NCBI GenBank assembly: GCA_013115145.1
Contig: JAAPAO010000116.1
Coordinates: 1-64,000 of the forward strand
Length of the DNA stretch: 64,000 nucleotides
Reading direction: 5' to 3'
DNA from: Perkinsus chesapeaki
Lineage: Eukaryota; Perkinsozoa; Perkinsida; Perkinsidae
The translations under genes were made by a program, and so were the position numbers. The notes under the pieces are model-generated. The model was given only the letters and a program-made list of their open reading frames with translations. It did no database searches and was not told the origin of the DNA. Position 1 is the first letter of the stretch; the number at the start of each line of letters is the position of its first letter. Positions 1 through 10,600 of the stretch are shown piece after piece.

Positions 1-581
1 GTGTGCGTGCGGTACTCCCTTAATCTCTGGAGATTTCACAGCCGCTACATTCGCAAGCTCAATCCGCTTATCAATAATATTCGATTGGTTGGCGAGAAAT
101 TCGAATTTGAGAATTCCAAAAAACGGTTTCAATGGAAGAGGTCAGATTTTCCCTTGTAACAATTGTTGCAACTCCAAACCTCAGGGTCCGAATCTGCGAG
201 TCAAAACCTTCGTAGAGTTAGTGCTCTCTATTTGTACTCTTGTGACTAGCTTCCGAGTCGGGACCTCCTACTTCAGGACCATTGTTACCGCTTCCACTCG
301 ACTCTGCGCGGTTAATCGATTATTACGTAGCTAATTCTCCCCCATAGCTGAAGATCGAATAGAAGCCTTTGTTGATCCTCCCTTGCTTTGAGTTCATGCC
401 CATGAGTGAACCACCAGCAACAACCATGCCGAGTCCTTGACGCTCTTATCGCTGTTGGCAGCAGCAAAAGTTTGACAACTCAATAAAGATTGTATAAAGT
501 GCAGAGTAATAATGTTCTAAAAGTTCTAATCCTAAAGCGGTGCCATATACAAACGTGCACAAATATCATGAGAGCAGAGTT
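1..581. other. No gene seen
   Basis: I see no supportable gene here. A plus-strand frame at 89-334 has no recognisable domain and no homologue within the window. Positions 540-581 are 3' flank of the minus-strand secreted-protein gene that ends at 582. Confidence 0.5.
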
Positions 582-1001
582 TCAAGCAATGACGTCAAGT
601 TGCACGCTGTAGAGGACCAAATAGAGCAAATGGTAGTCATAGCAGTCAAATGTGTAGAAATATATAGGCGTATCTGCAGGCAGTCCGATGTGCTCAAGCA
701 GTTCATGTTGGCACTCCACGTCACCACACTCCTTTAATTCGTACATCTTCATAGAAGAGTCATATTTGAAGCTACAATGTTGGCAGGAGTAGGGTGCCCC
801 CCGAACCGTGAAGGTTAGTTTGGCTAGGATGCTGTTTTTCGTCGCTTCCGGCACTTCAATAAGGTATGTAATGTCACCCTTCTTTCCTTTATAAGCCCCA
901 ATTTGAATAGGGCATGCGGGGTCACAACCGAGCACATATAAAGTCATCAGCCATATACCGGTAATCCAGACGGTTAGTGTGAGAATAGCCTTAGCCTTCA
1001 T
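582..1001 (-). CDS. Small secreted cysteine-containing protein, unrecognised family
   Basis: A single-exon minus-strand frame. I prefer the Met at 1001 because it is followed at once by a signal-peptide-like stretch (basic KAK, then about 20 hydrophobic residues ending at VLGCDPACP). Met codons at 1016 and 1070 are alternatives that only add a basic lead. The mature part is about 110 residues with paired cysteines (CDPAC, CQHC, CGDVEC, FDCYDY) that could form disulphides. No transmembrane segment follows the signal. I do not recognise the family and see no second copy in the window. The last 20 residues are aromatic- and leucine-rich; they may be a true C-terminus or read-through of a short unspliced intron. 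Function unknown; secretion is inferred from the N-terminus only. Confidence 0.5.
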   Translation of the reverse strand: MKAKAILTLTVWITGIWLMTLYVLGCDPACPIQIGAYKGKKGDITYLIEVPEATKNSILAKLTFTVRGAPYSCQHCSFKYDSSMKMYELKECGDVECQHELLEHIGLPADTPIYFYTFDCYDYHLLYLVLYSVQLDVIA

Positions 1002-1245
1002 GTGGCGAACCTTCATCCGCAATCTCAAAGAGAGCCTCACGTCACAATGGGCCTCGCCTCTCGGCGTCACAGGATAGGTTCACACGCAGTGGAAATGATC
1101 GGCGATCTCAGGTTCGCACCCTAGAGCTTCGTTGACCATTCGCTCTTTACTGTGCAGGTAGGTCTGTTTCTGCGTCGCAACTAACTAGTTATGATAACAC
1201 CGACGCCCCCACTGCCTCGTTTACCCATCGTCTCAAAAGCTTGTT

Positions 1246-1315
1246 GATTCGTCGAGTGGTTAGCGTTAAACTCCGCGTAAGAATGGCGCGACGCAACTTT
1301 GTGTGAGTAGCCTTC
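1246..1315 (+). repeat. Dispersed repeat, copy 1 (pairs with 4876-4948)
   Basis: About 70 bp recur in the same orientation at 4876-4948 with roughly 75% identity by eye. Shared blocks include ATTCGTCG, AGCGTTAAACT and GAATGG. Both copies lie in gene-free DNA. No coding potential is visible, so this is probably a fragment of a dispersed non-coding repeat. Confidence 0.55.
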
Positions 1316-1655
1316 TAATTTAGAAGTTCACTATTAGAAGTTCTAATAGTGTATGTGAAGCACGACGAAGCTTGTGCTACCATACCAGTCTGTAGTACAG
1401 ACTACCCAGCCATATGCTATGGCCAACTCTCAGCCTGAGAGACCCGGGGCGACCTTCTCCCCCTTCGCTATCATACGCTCTGATGGGTAAGAGGCGCTCG
1501 TCGAGTGCATGCGTCAGACTTATGTCACGGTGTACATGCGTACGATAATCGGGGGGCCGCTGAAGGCGGTTGAGACCTTGAGTGAAGGTCTAAGAGTTTC
1601 AAGCTCGTTACTGCAGAGAGTCTGAGTGTCTCCTTGATTTCGAGGGCCTCGATTC

Positions 1656-1684
1656 GAGGTGGATCGCCTTAGGCGATCCACCTC
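1656..1684. repeat. Perfect 13-bp inverted repeat (hairpin)
   Basis: Two perfect 13-bp arms (gaggtggatcgcc and its reverse complement) are separated by 3 bp. A second small palindrome lies about 50 bp downstream. There is no gene next to it to regulate, so its role is unknown. Confidence 0.6.
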
Positions 1685-1788
1685 AGGTGAGTCAGCTTCC
1701 CAGCAGGGCCTTCGCGAAAATTGGGAGTCCCAATTTGGGACCCCTCCCGAATATAAAATCCTGTATCATACAGGCTGTATGAACCCCT

Positions 1789-1878
1789 GGCGCCGATCGG
1801 GGCCTTTATTCGGGGAAGAAGTAGTTCTTTCGTCGCACGTGCATATCGCTAGAATTGGCCAACTCTCAGCACAGAGCC
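1789..1878 (+). repeat. Dispersed repeat, copy 1 (pairs with 13054-13156)
   Basis: This stretch matches 13054-13156, starting at ggcgccgatcg and ending at the shared ttggccaactct block. The match resumes at about 2070 (caaggcgcaagaaa), after about 190 bp absent from the other copy, where it continues at about 13163. One copy has therefore gained or lost that segment. The second copy lies just outside the right end of the MULE. Confidence 0.55.
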
Positions 1879-2182
1879 GACGCCAATGTTGCTCCTAGTC
1901 GATCTCATAGTAACCCAACACTATCTTCTTAAGTGATAATGACGATAACAAAGGAGAGATCAAGGGGAAAAGGATTTATCCTATTCTAACCAACTAATCT
2001 ATGTACTTGCGTGCCCTTTAGCTACAAATGGGAAGTACAAGTAAACAAGTTGGATTCCGCGCACAGCAACACCAAGGCGCAAGAAAGAAAATGAACAATT
2101 GAAATAATTGAGTTCAATAAGTGGGTCCAATCATCAGCTCGAGAGTGGACTCTCCGCTTGAAAGCGGGGCTACTGCTTTTGC

Positions 2183-3425
2183 TTAGGAACCTGCCGATTC
2201 TCCGGTATTATTTGTTTCCGAAGCCATTGCATAAAAAAGAGAAGACTTATCCCAAGGGAAGAGATCTTGCGTCGAGGCGCTGCCACCTTCCAGCATGATG
2301 CCGCGCAACTTGTACTGCCGCGCCAACGCTATCTTATCAACGAGACGGGTCTGGGAGAAGAAGTAATAGCCACCCTGTATAGTTTTGTCGAGTATAACTG
2401 ATCCATTGCCCTTGGGGTCAGCGCCGAGGTCATACACCATATGAGAAAATCCTTCGCTGGGAGGGTATTTCTTCCTTGAGGGTGTTGCTATAGCGCTAAG
2501 AGGCACCTAAAGGTCGGGCAGAAGATGGTCGTCCAGCACGATAACATAACGTAAACGTTACTTGTAAAATCAAGCCCTCGAGTTTTGCTCCCGCGGATGT
2601 AGCATTCTTGATCGCCTCTTTCGCATGGTCATCCGTGTTGAATACCGGGACTTGATCACAGCTGGGCCATAGCATTACGATACTGAGGTCCGCTATCCTA
2701 GCGAGACCGCTGGCGTCCAGCACTTGCCACTCGTTGCATAGGAAGCTGAAACAAAAAATGTCATTATACGATAGGTATATATTCGTTCAGCAGTTCTCTA
2801 GGACTCAGAGTCTCAGTGAAGACGCATTACTAATGACCCCGCGATTCCGACTAGATGCTCACCTCAATGCAGATGTTAAATTCCATTTCTTCAAAATCGT
2901 GAGGACCTCCTTCAAACCCGTCATATCAGTTCGACTCCACACGGGACCCAAGACAAAGCCACTCACAGGATACTTTTTGATAAAACTTTGAACACGTGTG
3001 GTAAAAATCTTCTCGTTGAAGTGTCTATTGTCGGCAATCTCTAAACTGGCTAGGATTGACCCACTTTCGCTTTTCACCTTGTTGGAAAAGTCCAAGAAAG
3101 CCGTCTCATTCCAGGGTGCCTCGAAACGAGGCACGATACTACTATCACTCAAATGATATCCACCAAGAATGAAGCGTTGGCCTCCCATAGACAATAGCCT
3201 GTCGAAATAGGAGTCCCAAGTAAAGTCGGGCTCCTCTGGACACAACGTTTTGTTGGAGCAGAAGGGCGACTCCTTAATATTCCAAGGGTTGTAAATACCT
3301 TTGTAGAATTCTAGACGGCTAGCCGCAGCCAGTGCACTGACGGAAAGGACGTACGCAGTTGTGAGCATGATCTGGAGCCTCGCCGGATGAAGTAGCATGC
3401 CCTTGGTGAAAGACGGGAACTTCAT
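2183..3425 (-). CDS. GH18-like (chitinase-like) secreted protein, copy 1
   Basis: Three exons: 3425-2863, 2745-2562 and 2506-2183, with introns of 117 and 55 nt (GT..AG, phases 2 and 0), giving 356 residues. The model is confirmed by two paralogues at 19-22.7 kb with the same exon structure. A hydrophobic signal segment starts at the internal Met at 3368 (MLTTAYVLSVSALAAAS), a likely true start. The order of conserved blocks fits a divergent glycosyl hydrolase 18 barrel: an N-terminal strand ending FYKG, SILASLEI near strand 3, VSGFVLGP near strand 4, GLARIADLSIV in exon 2, and a C-terminal block KLRGIMLEGG..WDKSSLFYAM. The GH18 acidic signature DxxDxDxE expected at strand 4 is absent, so it is probably non-catalytic. 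The family assignment is by fold-like motif order only. Confidence 0.6.
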
Positions 3426-4641
3426 CGATGAGCGTTACTAACTCTACAGCTGATATGCTAGTCGCCTCACGCATGGCGGCGCAATGGCGCACGACTTCAG
3501 CCAAGGAGCGGCAATCCCGCTCCTGAGCTTCTCCGAAGCATATGTTGTTTAGAAGAACCCTAGAGATGGCAACGCTCAATTTGATGGTTGCGGTTACGAG
3601 TTATATTTGGTAACGATCAATTGCGAACTTTGTTGTTTAGCACCTTGACTGAGCCAGAAGCGATTGAGTGTCAAAGTCGTTGAGCGTTCCCCACTGAGCG
3701 CATCGCCTGTGGCGCCTTACCTAGAAGCCGATGTCTCCCTCGGCTCCAGATACTCCTGGCCTTTTAGAGAGGCCTGGATGGTCTTCCACTCTCCTGCGAT
3801 CCGTCGATTTTTCACGAGGCATTCGCATCATGCTCTCATGTTTCTTAAGGCATCGTGTTCGATTTAACCAAACTCATTCGGCTATATCACTTCAGCTCCG
3901 GTTGCCATATTCTCTCCTTCCCGTGGCGAGGCTTCTCGGGTTCCAGCGGCGTACCGCTCCACGTGCAGTTCATTTCGGAAGTGAACTGTGTGGAAGAATC
4001 CGCCACAGACCACAACAGCGACCTCGTCACGGGAGGATGAGGTGGGTAAAGAGAAAAGTCTGACTTGCCGTCTTTGTTTGAAAGAACACGCAGTGTTGTG
4101 CAGTGCAACTGTAATGCGGAATGGGAACAGTGTTATGGGGACACAAGTTGTGTTTGCGGTTCGGGGGGCCGTGGCCGACAGTTTGAGTTAATAACTCAGA
4201 GTTATGATCGGAAGGCGTTGAGGAAATACGAGGTACCCATATTGAATCACTGTGAATGCCCTCAGGCTCCAGGCATCCTTTGCGCGATATGATGGTTAAG
4301 CCAGCTGCGTTGCCGTTCAAGTGGAAGACTTTTAACCAAACCCACAACCACCCGGAGGTCCCACCGAGTGTTAGATGATCGTGAGAGTCCAAGATAGGCT
4401 TGAGGCAATTTTAGCCCTCACAAGTTGACAGTTTATACAGACTAACACTCGATAGGAGCATGATCGGATTTGATCGCCAAGGGAGGGAGAATTGTCTTGA
4501 CAATTCATTTGGGAGGGACTGGGAAAAGAAGCGGCAACAGTTGTATTGACCCGCTGCAGTTCAGCGGCATGTGCACTTGTTGAAATGGGACTGGGATGCG
4601 TAAGTTTGTACTCCACGGAGGAGTACCAGATTGATGTACAG

Positions 4642-4700
4642 GTCTACATGAAAGTCGTATTATATGACAACTTCTCATACAATACGACGTTCATGTAGAC
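4642..4700. repeat. Long imperfect hairpin, 20-bp arms
   Basis: Arms 4642-4661 and 4681-4700 pair at 19 of 20 positions, with a 19-nt loop. It lies in gene-free DNA. It could be a small foldback element, but no target duplication is evident. Confidence 0.6.
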
Positions 4701-4875
4701 CGGCTTCACCATAGGGCTGCCGTATTACGGCACGAAACTGAGCGTATCGAAAGAGCACACCTGAATCTAAGATAATCCACATATGTCACGTTATACGGTC
4801 ATCGATTTGGATGTAGTATCCACAAGCGTCACATCTTGAAAACAAAAGCAGATTCAAACACCCCAAAAGTTCGTA

Positions 4876-4948
4876 AATTCGTCGTGTCGTAGGCTAGCGT
4901 TAAACTTAGCGTAGGAATGGTGATACGCCACTTTCTGCGGTTAGTCTC
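4876..4948 (+). repeat. Dispersed repeat, copy 2 (pairs with 1246-1315)
   Basis: Same-orientation copy of the repeat at 1246-1315, with scattered substitutions and small indels. Confidence 0.55.
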
Positions 4949-5230
4949 ATAATAGTGTAGTCTCCATCGAAAACAGTCTCGTGAAGGATTAGAACTTAGT
5001 GGCAGAAAACATACAGTGGCTAGGACTCGACTATTAACACTGTGCCCCAGATATATTCGGCACAAGAACAACGTCTATAGCAACGATATGACTAAGCTCT
5101 GATGAGGCCGGCGATACAACAGTGTTTCTTCGCTTCAGCATTCGTATCCTAACGCTGAATCGCTAAATCGCCTAGCGCTAATATCGGGGGTAGCCGTAAG
5201 AGAACTGTAAAAATTTTACATTTAATGCTC

Positions 5231-5325
5231 AGGTCACTTGGTCAAGTGGTCAAAAGAGTGGTTCTCGATGTTCGAGAGTTCTAGTTGGCGACGACAACTT
5301 GGCGTCGAATCCCAATACCTGGGCA
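5231..5325 (+). pseudogene. tRNA-like relic (long-variable-arm type)
   Basis: An A-box-like block (tggtcaagtgg), a hairpin in the anticodon position (ttctc..gagag), a variable-arm-like hairpin (agttg..caact) and a B-box-like gtcgaatccc occur in tRNA order. The acceptor ends pair only partly (caggt with acctg), and the anticodon loop lacks the usual pyrimidine-U before the anticodon. I therefore call a decayed tRNA or tRNA-derived sequence, not a working gene. Confidence 0.35.
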
Positions 5326-5548
5326 CCTCAAAGTCAGCTGGTTTAAGAAAGGTCGATTGATAGAGCGATTAAACAAACGAAGGAGGGAATCCAACGATGG
5401 TAACCGAGTCAAAGAAACAACCTGGAGCCATGATGGCTAGAGTCCATCACTATCTCAATGACTCACAATCTCAAAACAATCGTTTAATGAGCCCTACTAA
5501 GCTTTTCTCATCAACAAATAGTCATAATAAGCCTCTCCAAGCGGCAGT

Positions 5549-5557
5549 CCTTCACAC
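5549..5557. repeat. MULE target-site duplication, left
   Basis: The 9-bp sequence ccttcacac directly abuts the left terminal inverted repeat and is repeated exactly at 12912-12920, just outside the right one. Nine bases is the usual duplication length for Mutator-like elements. Confidence 0.85.
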
Positions 5558-5671
5558 GCATAGTGGGTCACACAGCACCACAAAGAGGGTCTGCCAACAC
5601 CAAGGTCATTTTTTTTCAGCCACTAACAGCCAAAGACACTGCGGGCGGCCTACGGCCGCCCATAGGTCATA
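5558..5671 (+). repeat. MULE terminal inverted repeat, left
   Basis: Begins gcatagtgggtcacacagc and ends inside with a GC-rich palindrome (gggcggcctacggccgccc) followed by tandem ataggtc units. It matches the reverse complement of 12799-12911 apart from a two-base difference near the outer end, one transition and one base in a T run. Confidence 0.88.
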
Positions 5672-5683
5672 GGTCATAGGTCT

Positions 5684-7687
5684 TTTCGTGGGGACAGCGT
5701 GATTATCTTCGATGAAATATCCATGCTCCATGATACCATAATTGAGGCCATCGACAAAACTCTGAGGTTCATCCGAGGCCAAGATGAGCTGTTCGGTGGG
5801 TGTTGTACCATTTTTGGGGGGGACTGCTTACAGCTGAGAGGGCCTGAACCTGCGAAACACGGAGAATTCGCGGAGCGTACCGTACGGCCGGTGTGGGAGA
5901 GCTCATTATGGAGGGACATGAACTTACAAGTTTACTACCTAACTCGCTTCCATCGAGGTATTCTGGGAGGATCTACTGCTACTAGGCCAGGAAGACGTGG
6001 GAGGCGGAAGCCACTCTTCAGTGGTAACGGCGTAGACGAAGATTATTTGAACCTTCTGGCTGAGCTGAGGAGCTGGAGACCAGACTCCGACTGGAATATA
6101 TCCAAACGGTCCCAGGAACTAGTCCATCATCTTGTCGATAAGGAGGGTCCACATGAACCTTCATGGTGCGCCATTACACTCTTCCGGGACAACTGCCGGG
6201 CTATCAATGATGAGCACTTAATGATCAATCCCGGCGAACTCATTAAATTTCACGCAGATGTATTTGATGATACCACCGGTGATGAAGATCTTCACAAGCT
6301 TACCATCAAGAAGAGTATCGGACTGAAGATCGGTTGCAGGGTAATCTGCAATACTAACGTTGAGCCATACATCCTCAATGGGGATATGGGAAGAGTTTCG
6401 GGATTCGTCGGTCTCACAAGGGGGCAGAATGAAGTTCACATTAAGCTCAAGCAGAGCGACTCGTTGCAGAATGTTGCGGTGCGGGTGAGCCTGGATAGAA
6501 ACTGCGAGGAGGTAGACGTTTATCCCGTGACTCAAGAAGTGTTCTCATCTGAAGGCAAGCTTCTATATGCATTAAGAAATGTACCGCTCGACCTTGGTGC
6601 GGCTATTACCTGCCATAAACTTCAAGGATGCACTCTCGACTATGCCGTCGTAGACTTGTCGCTTCGTGGAGGCCCCAATGCACCTAAGGCAGCTCACGCT
6701 GAGATCGAGAGATTACTAAGTCAGCCGTGGCTCCATGGAGCTTTGTACACTATGTTGTCGAGAGTGGGATCCTCGAGTCGCATATTTACGAAGTTTGTGG
6801 GAGATCTGGCCTTCCACAAGAAGGTTTTCTTCTCTACATCAGCTCTGGCCTTCGAGGATTGGTGTAAGCGTTCCAACGTTCTAACGCGATCTGCGTTGCC
6901 TGGAACGCCTCCATACCGCCGTCCGGTAGCGCAAGAGGATGACGACGATAATATATCCGCAAGTGTAGATTCATGGCTCGACGGACAGCCCAACCGTTCA
7001 GAAAGTGCAGGTGACCATCGTGTGATAACTCCGGAAGAATTATCAAGTATCCTGAAAGAGAGGGATGATCGACTTATCGAGTCCTTTGGAGGCATGGTTG
7101 CTAATCTACTGGTTAATTTCTCGCGAACAGGACTGCTCGGTTCGGCAGGAACGTGCCCCGTACCCCAAGCTAGCTTGAGCAACGTCGACGTAGCGACCTG
7201 CCACAATGACTCATTTTTTCGGATGGCACAAACTAATCTACCTTCATTCCACAGCCTCATGATGAATAATCCTGTAGACTCAATCCCATCTATTGATCGA
7301 ATGAAAGCGAGGGCCATGGCGGATGACAATCAAGGCTATCAGGGTTCCGATGAGACGGTCGAGCGCAGTCAAGAGACCGTGCCTTGCGAAGCACGGAACA
7401 GGAGCAGTGGGAATGATAATGATGACCTTCACGATGACACAGTGGACCGGGAAATCGATGGCTTGGACCTAAATGAGGAGCCTGACAGTAATAAAGTTCT
7501 TCCCCAAGCTCACTACAGGGTATGTCAGGTACAGAGGCTGGGCAACCAGACAACGAAGAACGATTCGCCCAATCCCCGTCCTCCAACGAAGATGAACCGG
7601 GCAGCAGCATCTCCGAAAGCAGCGGCATCCAGAGTTCTGATACAGAGGGCGATGAGATCAATTCCACTAGCGATTCCGCGTCTATAA
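5684..7687 (+). CDS. PIF1-type helicase, C-terminal part (Walker A missing)
   Basis: The helicase similarity begins almost at the left repeat: the Walker B motif IIFDEISML lies at 5702-5728, followed by FGGDCLQL (motif III), a GCRVICNTN..LNGDMGRV block, the helicase motif ITCHKLQG, and LYTMLSRV (motif VI) near 6750. These are in the order found in PIF1 and Helitron-type helicases. The Walker A (GxxGTGKS) half is absent; an in-frame stop lies at 5663-5665 inside the repeat, and no ATG precedes Walker B. After about 6,800 the frame becomes an acidic, Ser-rich linker. A 41-nt GT..AG intron at 7488-7528 would join this frame, phase 1, to the transposase, so the two may be one protein. Without Walker A, ATPase activity is unlikely. 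Confidence 0.7.
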   Translation, partial: FRGDSVIIFDEISMLHDTIIEAIDKTLRFIRGQDELFGGCCTIFGGDCLQLRGPEPAKHGEFAERTVRPVWESSLWRDMNLQVYYLTRFHRGILGGSTATRPGRRGRRKPLFSGNGVDEDYLNLLAELRSWRPDSDWNISKRSQELVHHLVDKEGPHEPSWCAITLFRDNCRAINDEHLMINPGELIKFHADVFDDTTGDEDLHKLTIKKSIGLKIGCRVICNTNVEPYILNGDMGRVSGFVGLTRGQNEVHIKLKQSDSLQNVAVRVSLDRNCEEVDVYPVTQEVFSSEGKLLYALRNVPLDLGAAITCHKLQGCTLDYAVVDLSLRGGPNAPKAAHAEIERLLSQPWLHGALYTMLSRVGSSSRIFTKFVGDLAFHKKVFFSTSALAFEDWCKRSNVLTRSALPGTPPYRRPVAQEDDDDNISASVDSWLDGQPNRSESAGDHRVITPEELSSILKERDDRLIESFGGMVANLLVNFSRTGLLGSAGTCPVPQASLSNVDVATCHNDSFFRMAQTNLPSFHSLMMNNPVDSIPSIDRMKARAMADDNQGYQGSDETVERSQETVPCEARNRSSGNDNDDLHDDTVDREIDGLDLNEEPDSNKVLPQAHYRVCQVQRLGNQTTKNDSPNPRPPTKMNRAAASPKAAASRVLIQRAMRSIPLAIPRL

Positions 7688-10600
7688 TGAGCACCGGCGC
7701 TAATCACTCTTCGAGCACTCAACGCAGCAGAGCCCCTAAAGGTCCAGGGGGCAAGTGGATGGAAGAAGCATTCCATGCGGTCAATGGGCCAATCGAAGAG
7801 GTGATAAAAGAGTACTTGGCAGGCAGACCATTTTTGACCCAAGTCAAGAGTGTTCACGAGAATCGTAAGAGACGTGAATTACGCTGCCTCCGGCGGCTTC
7901 CACCCGGTGAACCAGTAACTGGAAACAATGCTAAGCCCTCGTGGAGATTGTGGCCGAGCGATGCCTGCCAATTCTCATGTATTTTGGTGGTGGAGAGTGG
8001 CCCTCCGGGAGAGTTGCTCTGCAGCTTTTACGGCGTATGCTCAGCTGGCTCGTCTATTGATGCCTGGAAAGCACACGATCATCCTTACGATAGTCACCTA
8101 TGCAGGTAAGAGCAGCTTTTGAAGAGTTGCTTGACCACTGAGAATCAAAACATTGCCTGTTAGTTTTGGTTTAGAATCTAAATTTTAGATCTGTTACTGT
8201 TCCGCCCCCTCTGGTCGATCTAGCGGCGAGAGCAATAAGTAAGGATCCAACGCTCACAGCAGGCGACATCAAAGAACTGTGGAATGCCAAGCGTGATCGA
8301 GGGCTTCTTGGTAGTCGCGAAAGAGCATGGCTGGATCTGAAGGAAGATATGCCAGGCTACCCTGATGTCAAAGGTAGATCTAGGTAGAATGAAGACTCAC
8401 TCACGAACTGTCTTTTCCTCTCGTTAAACGGACTCAACCTAAGAGTCTCAGCCTGAGACTCTCAGGTAATATCAGGAATGTTGTCACATCAATAACTCGC
8501 CGTCGATTATATGGGCTGAAACTTGAACCTTTCCTAGAGAAGGTACAACGTGACATTGGCGAGAATCTTGCAGATCTTAACGTAAGTATGGAACAATGAA
8601 GGGCTTCCCCTGGGGTCTACGGCGAGAGTAAAGCCTACTGAGTAGACTAATGACGAACTCTTATCTCTTTTATCTACGCATGTCCAACGCCCAGTAGGAT
8701 ACTAGCCGGTTTAAATTTTGAGCGAGCCTTTGTCAATTCAATAATAAACACGGTATAATCAGCTATATCGACGACAAACCTTCATCATAACCACTGTTGT
8801 AGTATAGAGTCATAAGTATTGAGCTAGTCTCGTTGAGCACGAGAATCTATGTTCAAATAGAAGCTCGTAAACTCGCAAAAATTTTAGCCAATGTTTCTAA
8901 ATTGAAGTCCAATTGAAATATCACTAGATTTATATTATACAATATATAAGAGCTATTACACTATCACTAAAAATATAAAAATATAAGAATTACTAATGTT
9001 TAATTAATAAAATATTACTATATATATAGTATACAATAGTATAGTTATAATGCTATATTATAATATAATATTATGCAACTTATATTGTTCCTATCACTAG
9101 TAGTGATTCACTACTAACACTAATATAATAAGAATGATGCAAATGAAGGTATATAAATCTATATTAATAGTAAATATCTAAGGGAAATTTTGTAAAGCCT
9201 TGATTTCGCCGAGATTGATTGCAAATTGATTGCGATTGAATGATAACCGATTCTTACCGATAACCGATATTCAACCGATAACCTATTTGGATCGTTGCTA
9301 GGCATTTTTTGACCAGACTGCATCATATCATTATATAAACATATTATTATATAGACTATATGACTATTTTTCATGTGTGTTAAAAAACATAGATTTCCTT
9401 TTCGCTTTGTGACAGGTATCAGACATCATCGATGCTATAAAGCGAACAGGCTCAGAGGACGCCAGTGGGGTGGATGAGCACCTGCGGGATAAATCTAATA
9501 TATGCTTGATGACTCCAAATCCCACCTTGAAAGTCGACGAAGAAGGGAATCTTCTAGAAATGGCGATAGGGTTTACTTCACCCCGAATGGTGCATAATTA
9601 TTTGACTAGTGATGAGCTTGCTGCCGATGTGACCTTTAATCTGATAGCTGCGGAATGCTCGGTTTTCACCATGACCTCTATTAATGCTGCTGGAGCAGCT
9701 CGCCCAATTCTAGTAGGGTTGGTGAGAAGTGAAAACAGGCGCAGCATAGAAGATCTCCTGAAGTCTTTCCACGAGCTTATCAAGGATGCTGGTATCCGAG
9801 AATTACCTCGGATCACCCGCACCATTCAAGATGGCTCCAAAGCTCTTCATGGTGCCTTATCTACCAGCTTCGAACAAGCATCCACAAGTTGCTGCTACTT
9901 TCACTTCATGCAAGCCGCCAAAAGAAAAAAACCACCGGGGATAAGGGCAGGCTTGTGGAGTGCGCTGAAGAGTGACCTGAGGACAATAAGTAAAGCCTCT
10001 AGTCAATCGGAATTCACCTCTCTCGTCGAGCTCCTCTTTCGTAAATGGAACGAGAAAGGCGAGACAAAAGCCATTGCTTTTCTCGAAGCTATGGCAAGCG
10101 GGGAATGGTTTGATGGTGGTAGCTTCCGTTCCCGGTGGGCCGCTTGTCACAATGATGGCGTGGGTGGGAGAACGAGTAACGGCATTGAAGTATTCCACAG
10201 ATTCCTCAAGAAGACACTTCTCCGCTCTCGGAGGATGCGAACCTTATTGCAGTTTGCTTACGCCTTAGCAGGGGATGAGTGGAGATCCGTCTCGGCATAC
10301 AATAAGCATCGAGTGGATGGCAGGATTGTTCACCAGTCAGATAGGGTATCGGCTCTGACCACTGTCTCGTTCTCGCCTCTGCCGAGGACTCTTCCCCCAT
10401 CAGTGCGTGGTCCTTGTCAGAGGGCCTCTTGCCGCAGAGATGTCTGTTGTAAAGCATCTCATTACTTTGGTGTTGGTCAACACGTGTACGTATTCCGCGG
10501 CGATAAACCAAGTCGCGTTTCGGATTCCAGAATTGGGGTGGCTGACGACAAGCTATGTCTGAGAGTAACACAGAGCTACGATAACTTTGAGGTCGCGAAG

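Larger units (their letters stand above)
3426..5548. other. Gene-poor stretch; one cysteine-rich frame
   Basis: I found no gene I can support. A plus-strand frame at 4065-4292 is unusually cysteine-rich (QCNCNAEWEQCYGD, then CVCGSGG and HCECPQ) and could be one exon of a secreted Cys-rich protein. I could not find partner exons, a signal peptide or a second copy. The stretch also holds the hairpin at 4642-4700, a dispersed repeat at 4876-4948 and a tRNA-like relic near 5231-5325, and ends at the MULE target site. Confidence 0.4.
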
